NCBI GenBank assembly: GCA_935421135.1
Contig: OW285189.1
Coordinates: forward strand, 22,198,298 to 22,262,297
From: Bugulina stolonifera
Taxonomy: Eukaryota; Bryozoa; Gymnolaemata; Cheilostomatida; Bugulidae
Direction of reading: 5' to 3'
DNA: 64,000 nt
Part shown: one piece after another, positions 48,408 to 59,528 of the stretch
Layout of the letters: each line of letters begins with the position of its first letter
Position numbering within the stretch: the stretch's first letter is position 1
The notes under the pieces: generated by a model
Database searches by the model: none
What the model saw: only the letters and a program-made list of their open reading frames with translations
What the model was told of the DNA's origin: nothing
Translations under genes and position numbers: made by a program

Positions 48408-48437
48408 GGAGTAGGAGGTGGCTCAGTGGGTTAGAAC
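48408..48437 (+). repeat. 5' part of an interrupted tRNA-derived SINE
   Basis: GGTGGCTCAGTGGGTTAGAA matches a tRNA A box and D-arm. It stops exactly at the foldback element; the matching continuation starts at 50594. It lacks a closing acceptor stem, so it is not a functional tRNA gene. Confidence 0.65.
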
Positions 48438-50601
48438 CATAGATATAATATAAACACTAGATAGGAAGGACACCCTGTGCTAATGCTCCAATGTTCTTTG
48501 TCCTACTAAATTATGGAAAATCCCCATGACGTAACGTAATCTCACCATGATACTTGTAGCCTGCAATCATGATTCACACTATACAGTGTATATTATAATG
48601 GTGTACTGCAGCATAAACTAGCACCACTTTGGTTTAAATCAAGCCCTGCTGCCATTATATCCGTATCCTGACAAATTGATGTCTGCATAGCATATTACCA
48701 CATAACAAGCTATCAAATGGTACTAAACGCTACCTATTTACCCTGTCTAAAAGGCCTAAAAAGTGCTAATGTAAACCCACTGCATGCATGTTTCAATAGA
48801 GCACTGCACAGTAATTAGGCTGCTTTAATTATAAAACTGTTTCCAAAGTCCTTGTGTTTTGACATATTAATGTTCTGCAAATTTATTACCATGAAAAAAT
48901 CTGTCAAGTGAGGCTAATGTTCATTGCCACCTCCCCAAAAGTCATTAATTTGTTCACATATTTGAAATTATATTTGTCCCAAGTAAAAAACTTGGAGCTG
49001 CATGCTGTTTTGCCAATAGCTAAACATGTGCTGACCATGTACTTCACATATTTGAAATTATATTTGTCCCAAGTAAAAAACTTGGAGCTGCATGCTGTTT
49101 TGCCAATAGCTAAACATGTGCTGACCATGTTAAAGTATATCTAAGTGCCACACGGATAATTACAGACCTATCAAGTGAGGATGAAAGTATTATGATATTT
49201 TTAAAAGCAATAACAATGCTGTTCTTTCACATGTGAGTAACATAGTCTAGTTTATTGACACTGCATTATAATAAAATATTGTGGCATGATTTGAACATGT
49301 CATATCAGCCCATGGATATAAAATAATACTGCCCATGCTCACAGCAGGCAGCCTTACGGTGTGTAGATACTCTATACTCCAGTGATGTTTCACTTTGCAT
49401 GACGTATAGTCTATATGTTCTACCGATTAGAAAGTTTATTAGGTCTTGGGAGACTATGTAGGATTTGCTAGATTTTGAACCATGGATAAGCAAGAATATG
49501 AGTCAGCATCAACATCTACTACAAAGGTAATAACATTTAAGACTTGGAAATCACCTGCAATGCTGTAATGCAACCCCAACCCTATTGTCACTGAACTCTG
49601 CCAGGTTGCTGAGAAATCTATCAGACATATATTGCAAGCTGAAGGAATGTGTAAGCTAATACACAAGAAAACTGTTATCAGAACGCTCTCCTATGCTGCC
49701 ACATTAACATTCCCCAGCGACTTTCATGTGCTAGCCATAGCACCTCTGCTATAAAAACAGTTATTAGCAGGTACTGCACTATTTGCATACATCATGAAAC
49801 ATCTAAAGTGGGCGATAAAGGAAACCTGCAACAGAAGCTGAGTAGAATAATTTTGTACAACAACATTTAGAAAGGGTAACATTCACCTACACTACCAGTT
49901 TTATAATTATTTTTATAATCAAATTGGTGGAGAAACTAATAATTACATTGCTGGAGAACATAAACATTGTTTTGCAATTATCTGTGGCACTTACATTTGT
50001 AGATATACTGTAACATGCTCATGTTTAGCTATTGGCAAAACAGCATGCAGCTCCAATTTTTATACTTAGCACAAATATAATTTCAAATATTTGAACAAAT
50101 TAATTACTTTTGGGGAGGTGGCAATGAACATTAGCCTCACTTGACAGATTTTTTCATGGTAATAAATTTGCAGAACATTAATATGTCAAAACACAAGGAC
50201 TTTGGAAACAGTTTTATAATTAAAGCAGCCTAATTACTGTGCAGTGCTCTATTGAAACATGCATGTAGTAGGTTTACATTAGCACTTTTTAGGCCTTTTA
50301 GACAGGGTAAATAGGTAGTGTTTAGTACCATTTGATAGCTTGTTATGTGGTAATGTGCTATGCAGACATCAATTTGCCAGGGTACAGATATTATGGCAGC
50401 AGGGCTTGATTTAAACCAAAGTGGTGCTAGTTTATGCACACCATTATAACATATAGTGTGAATCATGATTGCAGGCTACAGGTATCATGGTGAGATTACG
50501 TTACGTCGTGGGGATTTTCCATAATTTAGTAGGACAAAGAGCATTGGAGCATTAACACAGGGTGTCCTATCTAGTGTTTATATTATATCTATGGTTAGAA
50601 C
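48430..50601. mobile_element. Foldback DNA transposon with 8-bp TSD
   Basis: The element 48438-50593 (2156 bp) starts CATAGATATAATATAAACAC and ends with the exact inverse. The arms are about 620-730 bp (48438 to about 49170; about 49970 to 50593) with scattered differences; the left arm has an extra 90-bp copy. GTTAGAAC flanks both sides perfectly. About 800 bp of unique DNA lies between, without a transposase. Long TIRs and 8-bp TSD suggest a non-autonomous hAT-type foldback element. Confidence 0.93.
48953..49132 (+). repeat. 90-bp tandem duplication in the left arm
   Basis: Two virtually identical 90-bp units (48953-49042 and 49043-49132). The right arm has one unit, so the duplication arose after, or independently of, the inverted structure. 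The paired open frames here are repeat shadows. Confidence 0.92.
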
Positions 50602-50700
50602 GCCTGCCCTGAGGCGCGGAAGTGCTGAAGGTCCATAGTTTGAATCCCGCTGATGTCTACTGACTACTGGGTTTTTGTACCACAGGTATGCTCTGACCTG
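50594..50700 (+). repeat. 3' part of the interrupted SINE
   Basis: After the duplicated GTTAGAAC the tRNA-like sequence continues with GCCTGCCCTGAGGCG and a B-box-like AGTTTGAATCCC (about 50637-50648). Together with 48408-48437 this gives A and B boxes at tRNA-like spacing. The right boundary is uncertain. Confidence 0.6.
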
Positions 50701-51361
50701 CCTGCAAACTGAGAGCAACACTGGCGCAGCCATTGCATCTTTCAGCCACTATTTTACCGCCAGTCTTGGGGCTAGGAGCATGACTAACCCTTCGGATTTT
50801 AATCAACATTTCAATCAACAACATCAATTTTTCCATTAGTTTAAATTGCAACAAGGCCCAAGCAAAAGTCGCTCCAACATATTTTGACCACATTAGCAAA
50901 TGTTTGGGTTTTCAAACTATTGAACACTTTTGTGGCTTTCTACAGCTGGCAGCATTTGGTATGCAGATATGTATTTGTAGCTATGCAAAATGCTACTTAA
51001 TCATTGGCATTTGACACTAAGGTATGTACTTTTTTCCGAGGACATGTTCAGATATCAGCCATGGCATCCCTCTTCTGAACCCATGTTTTCTTGTGTGCAA
51101 GTAGTCATGGAGATAGTGTAGTAAAATATCAATGTGTTCCAGCATCTTGGAAAATATACATGTAAGAAAAATTGGCCTGTAATTGCTGGTGGAGCTGCCG
51201 TCTCCTCCCTTGTGTATTGGTGTGATGTAGGCTAGCCTCCACTGGGTTGATAACTTTTATGCGCAGTGATTATATATATAATAATTGTAAAAATATAAAT
51301 AATTATTAATACTTGACATGTACTAAATTTTTAATATGTGTTTAGCCACAATTAAATAACA
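50701..51361. other. Gene-free stretch
   Basis: No gene or terminal repeat is recognised. The minus-strand frame 50657-50899 is probably fortuitous or SINE-tail derived. Confidence 0.4.
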
Positions 51362-52525
51362 GTTCAAGTCAGAGCTGGGTCCAAGTTAGATTTGACTAGA
51401 CTTGCCAAGTCAGGTCATGAGTCGACTTGACCTGGATTTGCCAACTTGACTTTTACTTGCACATCAATGTGACTTGAGTCGATTTGGACACATGAATAAC
51501 TTGTGACTCTGGTTGTACTAAATCAATATGACGGCGGATAAAAATTCTGTACAGTGTATAGCCAGCTTGGAGAATAGGTCTCAATTGTCTACCTATTTAT
51601 CATTTTTTCTTCATCAGTGCTACTAGCAGCACTCAGAGTATCTCAAGGTTAGCTATGAGGATACACAGCACATGAAACATTTGGATGGTGTGTACGTGAG
51701 ACTGCACAGTGCATTGTTGCAAGTACACACAGTGTAAGTAATGTAAGTAATGTAAGTGTAGTGTAAGTTGTGAATACAATATAATATGACTGCAATCATA
51801 ATTATAATTACTAGACTAGATATATGTAAGATTGGGATTGCAGAACAACTGGTCAGGGGACACTCTGGACTGTACCATGTGCTGTTTACATGCTACATGT
51901 ATGTATGTAACACTCTATGATTTGACTTGCGACTTGCATGACGGCTGACTTGACTTGAGGCAGCACTGACTGCACTTCGACTTGACTTGCCTCCAAAATT
52001 TTAGAACTGGCTGAACTTGTTAACGTCTCTCTGAATTACCTCTGATAAGGTAGGACAATCTTGACCACCGGCGGCGTAAGTAGAGTGCCTCATTAATGTA
52101 ACAGTGTGCATTTGGTTTTGGCCAGGTGTTTCAGCATTACCGCTGTTAGACATTATTTTTATTTTTCATTTTTATTTTTTTTTTGTCATCAGCCATGATA
52201 CTTCTCATCTCGCGTATAGTCCTTGGTAAGAAACTTTGATGGTAACATCTGGAATTAGTTGAGATAGATGTGGGTTCACCACGGGCTGCAGCTCTTGTTA
52301 TTACTGTCGTCATGTCAGTGCGATTATTAATAATTTCGTCATAGGCTGATAACAATGCACTGTGGTCACCCTCAGCCTTTATGATACGGGTTAAGAGGTT
52401 TAATCTGTGGTTTCTGCGTCTTTCTTGTAGTGTTTGTAAGCCTAGTTCTGCTCGGGCCTCACTGACGCTTTCGCGACCCTTGAGCCCTGCTATAAATCTG
52501 ACTTGGGCCCAGCTCTGACTCAAGT
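51362..52525. mobile_element. hAT-like element carrying a retrotransposon fragment
   Basis: The element 51370-52517 has ends CAGAGCTGGGTCCAAGT / ACTTGGGCCCAGCTCTG. Flanks GTTCAAGT and ACTCAAGT match at 6 of 8. The left half is rich in GACTTG words like 24142-24586. The right part is occupied by a reverse-transcriptase remnant, so this is a nested insertion. Confidence 0.75.
52146..52495 (-). pseudogene. 5'-truncated non-LTR retrotransposon, RT C-terminus
   Basis: The minus-strand frame encodes ELGLQTLQERRRNHRLNLLT and later YHQSFLPRTIREM, the typical region after the RT domain in CR1/L2/Jockey-type elements. No start codon; the fragment begins abruptly next to the hAT-like right terminus. 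It ends in an A-rich tract (AAAAATGAAAAATAAAAATA on the minus strand). About 110 residues, so only the tail of a long protein remains. Confidence 0.75.
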
Positions 52526-52695
52526 TGCAAGCTTTTGGTAGCTATGCGTTTAAGTAATGATTTATTTTACTGAACTACAGCATGCTGCTTAAATTAGCTC
52601 AACAATCTAATCGAGTGGCATCTCTGTTAAGTGTTAAGTGTACATCAATTTATTATATAAAAATAATAAAAAAACGTAAATTTTGCATGAAACCG
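52526..52695. other. Short spacer between two transposons
   Basis: AT-rich, nothing recognised. Confidence 0.4.
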
Positions 52696-53584
52696 GAAAC
52701 TTTTGGTTTCATATATCTGCAGGACCCTGAAACCTGGTCCTGGATCTAGTGGGTGCGATCCATTAAGTCCAGGACTAGTTTCCTGAATCCGTAGTTTGCC
52801 ATGCTCACGTGCCAAGTACAAGGATAGTCATGTAAAATAATGTTATTGTAAAAATATGTGTAATATGACAACCTATTATGACTCTGATATTTTACATCAC
52901 TCAAGGATGACTGGGAAAGCTAACCATAATTATGAAGATTTCAGACAAGCACAGTTATACAAGCATGTACCAATACTAACTAATTAAAATATTTCTATAC
53001 TATCTATCCTATGTCTATTAGGCTACTATACTAACTATACTACTAATAATCATAATGTCCTAATACTTATACTTTCCTATACTATGCTTAATTAATGCTA
53101 ATATTTTTCTTCAATAAGATAACTTTTATTTTGATTTTTCTAATCTAAAACCTGCTTAAGACTGGGATTATATTTTGATCTTAGATTCGATCCACAGCTC
53201 AAGGCTGGTTGTGAATTCAGTCCAGCATAGATAATAATAATTATATATATTATAATATAATTCCAGTCTTAAGCACCTGACCTTTGGATTAAAACCCATC
53301 ATTATTATGATTATGATTATTATTATATTATTATTTATACTATTTTGTATTTAGGCCATAGGCCTAATTATAAAATAATTGATAAAATATAAATATAATT
53401 TATGATAATAATTATTGTTATTAAATATTTTCATATTTATATTTTATTATTTTATATTGTTTATTATTAATATTATAATTATTGTATAAATTATTATTTA
53501 CAGGCCTACATATAAGTGTAAGTGACTACAAAGTGGAGTTGATCAGGAAAAATGTAACAAAACTTCATTTGATTGTTAAAGCAA

Positions 53585-53675
53585 GGTTATTAGAAAGCAA
53601 GCAAGGTGTAGGCTACATACATTGTATACAAATTATGTAGAATGTATATACACTTTACTTGCTTTCTAATAACTT
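53585..53675. repeat. Hairpin repeat inside the 5.15-kb transposon
   Basis: GTTATTAGAAAGCAAG (left) and CTTGCTTTCTAATAAC (right) with imperfect extension toward the loop. Probably a small nested MITE. Confidence 0.6.
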
Positions 53676-53699
53676 CGTTTTAACAAGTAATAAAATTCA

Positions 53700-54000
53700 A
53701 TATTACTGACTGGGTAACTGAGGCGCCTAACATCAAGGGGAAAGTCCAATTGAATACAGGGAGAAAAGTGTGACAACAAACCCCCTCCCCGTAGTAGCCG
53801 TTGTGGTCTGAGTTTGGCAAGACTCTGTGGTGTGGGTGCTACCTCTATAGCTAGGCTGGGCTAGCCGAAGTGGTCTCTGCAAAGCTGTGGGGAATGGTTG
53901 GACTGCTGGGTCCTGGTAGCAGTAGTGTGACTGTACCTGGGAAGACCCAATGCCATAGGAAATTGCCTGATACCTTGCTGTTCGCAGTTAACAGTTAAAG
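53700..54000. other. GC-richer unassigned block in the transposon
   Basis: Clearly less AT-rich than the surrounding 2 kb, with stop codons in all plus frames. Possibly the 5' region or promoter of the internal gene. Confidence 0.35.
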
Positions 54001-54409
54001 ACTGTATCATTCAGTACAGTAAGATTACTTTATTGAACAGAAGCCTACAGACAACTGAAGCAAGAAATTGTGCTCCTTATATGTGAATAACGCTACAGTT
54101 TAGTAGTTTACTTCTCAGTGATCAGCGTTATTACTATAAGAGATTTGCTCTGTTTCCTCTAGGTTTCATTTAGGAAACATTATTTTCATGTATTATATTT
54201 GTGTATTATTATACTGCATGATGCACATGTAGGTTTACATAATATGCAAGTCCGTACCACACTATAACAATTATTTAGTCACTACACTAATGTCTTTATA
54301 GTATTTTATATAAGTCCATGTAAGCCTACATGTATTTAAAACAATTAAATTACATGTAATATAGAATTGTACAAGTACTTGTCTTTATTCACTTTATACC
54401 CATTTACAG

Positions 54410-55729
54410 GATGCAATATGTGGGACGGTAAGAGAGTGAAGATTGATAAGGAGAACTACTTTTGCATGGCTCATGGTTTAAAGTTTTTAGACTACCGACA
54501 TGGACAAGATCACCATTTAAGATCTAAGGCTACCTACCAAAAGAAGAAAGTAGCCTATGTATGTTGCATATTTTTTTTTATTTTTTTCAAACTTTAAAAC
54601 TGAATTAGTCGTCAATGTATCATTTTATTTTTAGCCTCAACTCCTTTATGTTGGTAGATTTGTATTGTTACTAACTTGTTATTTAAACGTAGCTGCAAAA
54701 AGCTATAAATATTAGAATTTTAATACTCAGATTTCCATAAGGTAAAAGTGCGAGACAGAAGTTTAATCACTCGGTTCACATAACTTTGTTATAATATTAT
54801 GTTGATGTGTTTAAAATTGACTTCCTTTTATTTATTCTGCAAATGCAGGAGTTGCAGAAGGATGATCACGCAGTAGTCAGGCAGAGGCAGCTTCTACAAC
54901 CATCAATCAAAGCTGGGTGCCCAGCGAGAACCAAACTACTTCGATTTACAGATTTTAAGGTATGTAGCATTAAACTGCAGGTTTGGTAATGTTAGAGGCA
55001 CTAGTTGCATGGCTGTGTAGGAGGTGAGTTTTGTGAACGTGAGTTTTGTGTCTACAATGGTATGTACATGTATATAAGAAACAGCATTCAACTCTTTTTT
55101 TACCAATGTGATGTTGTTGGAAATGAGCAAACTGTTACCATCCTGGTCATCTCTTGAAGATAAATATCAACAATGGCATTGAGTGGATGAATGGAGTGAA
55201 AAACTTCTTGGGTGGCAGAACGACGAACAAACTGTCCATTCTTATACAGAAGGTAAGTGCTACATCTGTAGATTGCCTGTACTTGCACTGTATATTTTGT
55301 TACTGGATACACTGTCTAGCACACAAACAAAGATATTTGTAAAATGTTCTTGTGGATTTCATTTTATGTTTTATGATATCAGGTTGAACCTCTTTGCTCA
55401 ATTTTCACAATATTAATATATTATACAATGCATAATATAATATGTTCTCATTTGCTCGATGTTTTCTTGGATGGTGGGTAGCGTTTATGTTCTGTATGCT
55501 TTTTTTCTAAATGCCTCTAAAAACAGATATGTACGCTGCACTCGTTTCTTGCATTAGATTTTCATCATTCTAAAATCAAACCAACCATGATTAATCTTAC
55601 AGATATGCACAGCTGAACATCACGATATCTTCACTTTCTCAATCTTATGATCCCAAGATTTCCAAGTTCCTCCAAGACCGACTACCAGCGTTGATAAAGA
55701 GGTGCTTAGATAACATTGAGTATAACTAG
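54410..55729 (+). CDS. Uncharacterised spliced gene in the transposon, partial
   Basis: Four exons share compatible phases and GT-AG borders: 54410-54558, 54849-54959, 55160-55252, 55613-55729, ending at TAG (55727-55729). The first two encode YFCMAHGLKFLDYRHGQDHH and QPSIKAGCPARTKLLRFTDF. The GCPAR segment with flanking basic and aromatic residues resembles the DNA-binding N-terminus of Mutator/FAR1/ZSWIM-type transposases, but I could not assign a family. Exon 1 starts in phase 2, so an upstream exon is missing from the model. An overlapping frame of exon 3 (VDEWSEKLLGWQNDEQTVHS) also looks protein-like but contains a stop, so the exon 3 choice is uncertain. Function unknown. Confidence 0.5.
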
Positions 55730-55820
55730 AGATTCAGCCAGTGAGTTTAAAATAAGAATATCAGGTCAGAATGCAGTGACTCTAGATATGCATGTTCCCT
55801 ATTGCCCTTGTTTTTCATAG

Positions 55821-56180
55821 CATATGTTTTCAGTGATGCATCTTTGTAATTCTGAGGTTCTCAATGCATATTTAGACTCACAGTGGAACAAAATAACTCT
55901 GGACTTCCTGTACCACTACCTGAAGATAACATCGATATGGATGTCTCACAGTCCACAGACAATCAATCATGTTTTACTATATAAAGATACATGTATTACC
56001 AAGGATCTGTTTCACAGAAAGGTTACACCAAGCTTGCTATCATATGTTCAGCAGAACCGGAAGATCACAAGCAGTGTATCTCAATTAATACCTCTCAACC
56101 AGACCTCGTCATCTCTCAATGATGACATTGTGCAAATCATCAAGAGGTATGAAGGTACTTTGTGCGGCAGAATGATCTGG
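55821..56180 (+). CDS. Uncharacterised open frame, possible further exon
   Basis: After a TTTTTCATAG acceptor, a 120-codon frame encodes EVLNAYLDSQWNKITLDFLY and DDIVQIIKRYEGTLC, a plausible helical protein. The frame closes shortly before a good donor (AACAAG/GTGAGT near 56192). Shifting frame at the end would read into that donor, so this may be an exon damaged by a frameshift, or a last exon of a separate transcript. Confidence 0.35.
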
Positions 56181-56630
56181 TAGTCAACAAGGTGAGTGTA
56201 GAATAATATAAATGTATTTCCTTTTAAATTATGTAGAAAACCTTGACCTGATTACCTCACCACCTCCCTTCAATCATCTATGGTATTTCAGGGAGTTGAA
56301 CGTATGATGAATTTTAGCATATGGGTTGCTAATGGCTTTCTTTGCAATTCAATATTCCTTGTACATGTAAATATTAGGACGCTAATCAGTTCACTTGCTT
56401 CATGTAAACCAATGACCTTTGAACCTGCCAGTACCCGAGATATTCAATGTCAAAAATTACCTGCAAGATATTATTTTTATACCGTGACTATGATATACAG
56501 TAAATGAGTGGAAATAAATTAAATGTAACTGCTGACTACAATGAGCTTGCATATAGTGCTTTTCACTACCACATTCACAGTGTCACATAGATGTACATGT
56601 ACTACAATACATTCAAATATTTTGTACAGG

Positions 56631-56690
56631 GGAAAAAGCAGAAAGCAGTAAAGAGGCGACTATCTTCTATCTCAGTGTCTACGAAGTAGT
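56631..56690 (+). CDS. Possible basic terminal exon
   Basis: After TTTTGTACAG the frame reads GKKQKAVKRRLSSISVSTK then stop, a nuclear-localisation-like tail. It would fit as the last exon of the internal transposon gene, but the joining exon is uncertain. Confidence 0.3.
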
Positions 56691-57123
56691 GTAACTTCTT
56701 TCTCAAAGGCTGTGAGTCTAAACATATGAGTACATAGGACATTTGAGTGAATGGAGTAGCAAATGTAATTCAATACAACATGACACTGGGTCGAAACTTT
56801 TTGGACAACATTATACTCGTATTTGCTCTAAGGTCTCAGATTGAGGCATTTTCTTAGAACAGCTGATGAGTGTTTACTAACATAGTGCAACAATTGCTCT
56901 CTAAAATTTTGACCTGCTCAATTAACTTCTAGATTTTTTTCACAATACTTTCTAAGTTGTACAGATGTTCTGCAATTGTTATCATTTATGAACATAAGAT
57001 ACGCTTGTTGATGTTTTCATACTTTATAATTGGCGTACATTCAAGCTATGTATTTTATTCTTCAATTCACTAAATTTACAGTTTTCATGTATCCATTTAA
57101 ATTGTTTTTTATGGTTCAAGAGC

Positions 57124-57129
57124 AATAAA
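57124..57129 (+). terminator. Poly(A) signal inside the transposon
   Basis: AATAAA about 430 bp after the basic terminal exon and before the right TIR, on the same strand as the internal gene. Confidence 0.4.
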
Positions 57130-58225
57130 ACTGAAGAATCTTTTTGGATTTGTGACCTTGATGAAATCACAAGACTGTTTTTGATGTTTTGTATTTTACC
57201 AAGAAGTTTATCAGTCGTTATATTTTCCTGTTTTAGTGTAGGTCAAAGCTATAGTTATTACCTGATATAAATTATTACACTGTTTTGCAATCTGATGACT
57301 TGATGTTCAGAATTTGCAGGTTTTAATAAATTGTTTTACATCATCCACTATTTTGTTCTTGTTACTGAATAATAATCACAATGTACTGTGACTGGTAATG
57401 GTCAGTGCAGGTTAGATAATAATAAAGTGATAAAACTGGAGGGTGCAACCTAGAAGTGAATTGCTGTAGACTATTATTCAGAATAAAAAATTCCACTTCC
57501 TGCTATTCCACTGCTTTGGTGAGTGTCTAATGAACAAAGCCAATCTAATGCTGTGTTATAATAATACACGTTGATAACACTGCATAGTATTAGTACATAA
57601 ACTTGCACCGCAAAAATATAGCAAGGTAATAGTACCCCATCCTACATTTGAATATGTGAGTTGAAATACAAGTGCAATAATGTTATCAAGTGTTGCTTTT
57701 ACACCTGTAGTATTCGAATAATAATATTATCTTCTAATAGGAAAAATGCGCTTTAGCCTTTTAAATAGGATTTATGTCACGCTGGTTCGATCAGTCGCAC
57801 CTACCAGGTCTAGGACCAGAATCAGGTTTCAGGGTCCTGCAGATATATGAAACCGAAACTTTTCTGCAGGCACTAAAACCATAAAAGTTGACCCGTTGTG
57901 TCAATATAACTTGCATAAAAAATGATCGGAATCCTCTGAAATGTCAGAAAAAGCTTTACCGATATACCGAACGGCTTGTAAGATACTGACGAAAAGGAGA
58001 TAAGGGCTGCAGAGGAGAGCAGACAACTTCAGATTGTATTGTAATCGAGGAGTCGTAGCCGTTACATGTACATGTACTTCTTACTCCTTGCATGTACATA
58101 CATTACATGTAGAAGTGAACCAAACCAAATCAGGTGAGTCTATCCTATACTATGCTGCAATCTCAAAGAAGTCAATTATAGTGTTACTTGGATCACAACC
58201 TCTCAGAGTTTAAAATCTCACAAGT

Positions 58226-58264
58226 GCCATGAATATTATACATAACATGTATAATATTCATGGC
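58226..58264. repeat. Perfect 18-bp hairpin, 3-nt loop
   Basis: GCCATGAATATTATACAT, loop AAC, exact inverse. Likely cruciform-forming; function unknown. Confidence 0.85.
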
Positions 58265-58735
58265 AATAAATATGATTTTGTTTCTTTTCTCATTTCCAAC
58301 ACTTTGGTGGAAATATTAATTTATCTCAATTCTTGACTTGAGTCATGCATGCATGCATGTACAATATACACTATATAATATATATTATATGCAATTTATA
58401 GTATTAGAGCCAGTAAAATAATATAATCTACTAATTGACTAGAAAAAATAGTGGGCGAAAATAGTGTTGATGTCTGAAATGTGGGTATACTTAGGAATGC
58501 ATGTCTATGGCTGATACACTAATGTATGACCTATGATAATAGTCATGTCTGTTCTATACAAAGTAATTGCATACATTCAGATGCAAAACAGTTCAAATAA
58601 AGCAGTCGATATAAAAATTCTGTTAAACACAAACCATAAGACATTCACTATCAGCAGCATGTAAAAGCGAGAAAATGAACACCAGCAAACATTAGCTCAC
58701 TTTTACATACATGCATAATAGGCCTAACATCACGT

Positions 58736-58741
58736 TTTATT
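58736..58741 (-). terminator. Candidate poly(A) signal for the DIRAS gene
   Basis: AATAAA on the minus strand about 300 bases beyond the stop codon. Confidence 0.4.
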
Positions 58742-59036
58742 AATAATATAATGGTACATGTATAAGCATAATATGGACAGATAAATCGACATATCTTTTA
58801 TGAATCTCTCAACCGAACTGTTCTAAGCAAGAAAAAGGTGATTATGAATAATTATTAAACTTACAAAAATTGTTTACACGATGCATAATGTTAGAACCCT
58901 ACATGAGCTCAAATAATATAAACTCATTGATTGGAGTTGCCATCCCTTGTCAACTCATGGTAGATGATAACTCCATTCAAGAAATTTACAAGATTTGTAA
59001 CTTCAACATTGTAACTACAAAGTATCACGTATTTTA

Positions 59037-59528
59037 TTACATAAGATTACATTTGCCTTTATCATTTTCAGTTGTTTTTCTTGGAGACTTCTTCGGCGAG
59101 CTTTTAATCTTCTTCCGTTTCGATTTACTAGTTTTACCACCTAAACTCAACAACTGCCCTTTTTCAAGATGTAGCAGTTGTTCAAAGAGTTCCGTCGTAC
59201 GCAGCTGGTTCTTAGCTGATGTCTCTACGTATGAACATTGCCATTGTTTAGCTAAATTCTCACCTTCCGACTTGATGATCTCACGGTGAGACATGTCACA
59301 TTTGTTACCAACAACAATTAGAGGTGTTGAGTCTAGACTCTTCTTCAGTAGGAGTATTTCATTATAATAATATCGGAGACTATTGAACGATTGCCTATTA
59401 TTGACAGCATATACCAAGATGAAGGCGTGTCCTCGTTGTATTGCAAGTTTTACCATAGCAGGAAATGAGTGGCTCCCTCCTGTATCGGTGATATGTAGCG
59501 TAGATACTGCGCTGTCAGAGTTTATCAC
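59037..59528 (-). CDS. DIRAS: DIRAS exon 2
   Basis: Encodes from VINSDSAVSTLHITDTGGSH through the NKCD and SAK nucleotide-binding motifs to the prenylation box. The stop codon directly follows CNLM, so the C-terminus is complete. Confidence 0.93.
   Translation of the reverse strand: MINSDSAVSTLHITDTGGSHSFPAMVKLAIQRGHAFILVYAVNNRQSFNSLRYYYNEILLLKKSLDSTPLIVVGNKCDMSHREIIKSEGENLAKQWQCSYVETSAKNQLRTTELFEQLLHLEKGQLLSLGGKTSKSKRKKIKSSPKKSPRKTTENDKGKCNLM

Larger units (their letters stand above)
52696..57863. mobile_element. 5.15-kb DNA transposon, 9-bp TSD, Mutator/Merlin-like
   Basis: The element is 52705-57854. Both ends start GGTTTCATATATCTGCAGGA; identity extends 32 bp, with weaker similarity for another 40 bp. 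GAAACTTTT flanks both sides perfectly (52696-52704, 57855-57863). The terminus is itself partly palindromic: GGTTTCA ... TGAAACC. Nine-bp duplications and GG ends are typical of Mutator-like and Merlin elements. Inside is a plus-strand spliced gene with a poly(A) signal at 57124. A DDE catalytic core was not identified, so it may be non-autonomous or carry a captured or unfamiliar gene. Confidence 0.88.
57864..59036. other. Intergenic region, transposon to DIRAS
   Basis: Contains a perfect hairpin (58226-58264) and the candidate DIRAS poly(A) signal (58736-58741). The 139-codon plus-strand frame at 58870-59289 is antisense to the DIRAS exon. Confidence 0.5.

Noticed and set aside
48408..48437. 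A tRNA gene suggested by a good A box
   Set aside because: The continuation is 2.1 kb away and even when rejoined has no acceptor stem; a tRNA-derived SINE fits better.
55183..55416. Alternative frame VDEWSEKLLGWQNDEQTVHS as the true exon
   Set aside because: It has a TGA just upstream and does not join in phase with the preceding exon, whereas the frame used for 55160-55252 does; uncertainty is stated in that entry.
58870..59289. 139-codon plus-strand frame
   Set aside because: It is antisense to DIRAS exon 2 and its openness follows from the codon pattern of the real gene.
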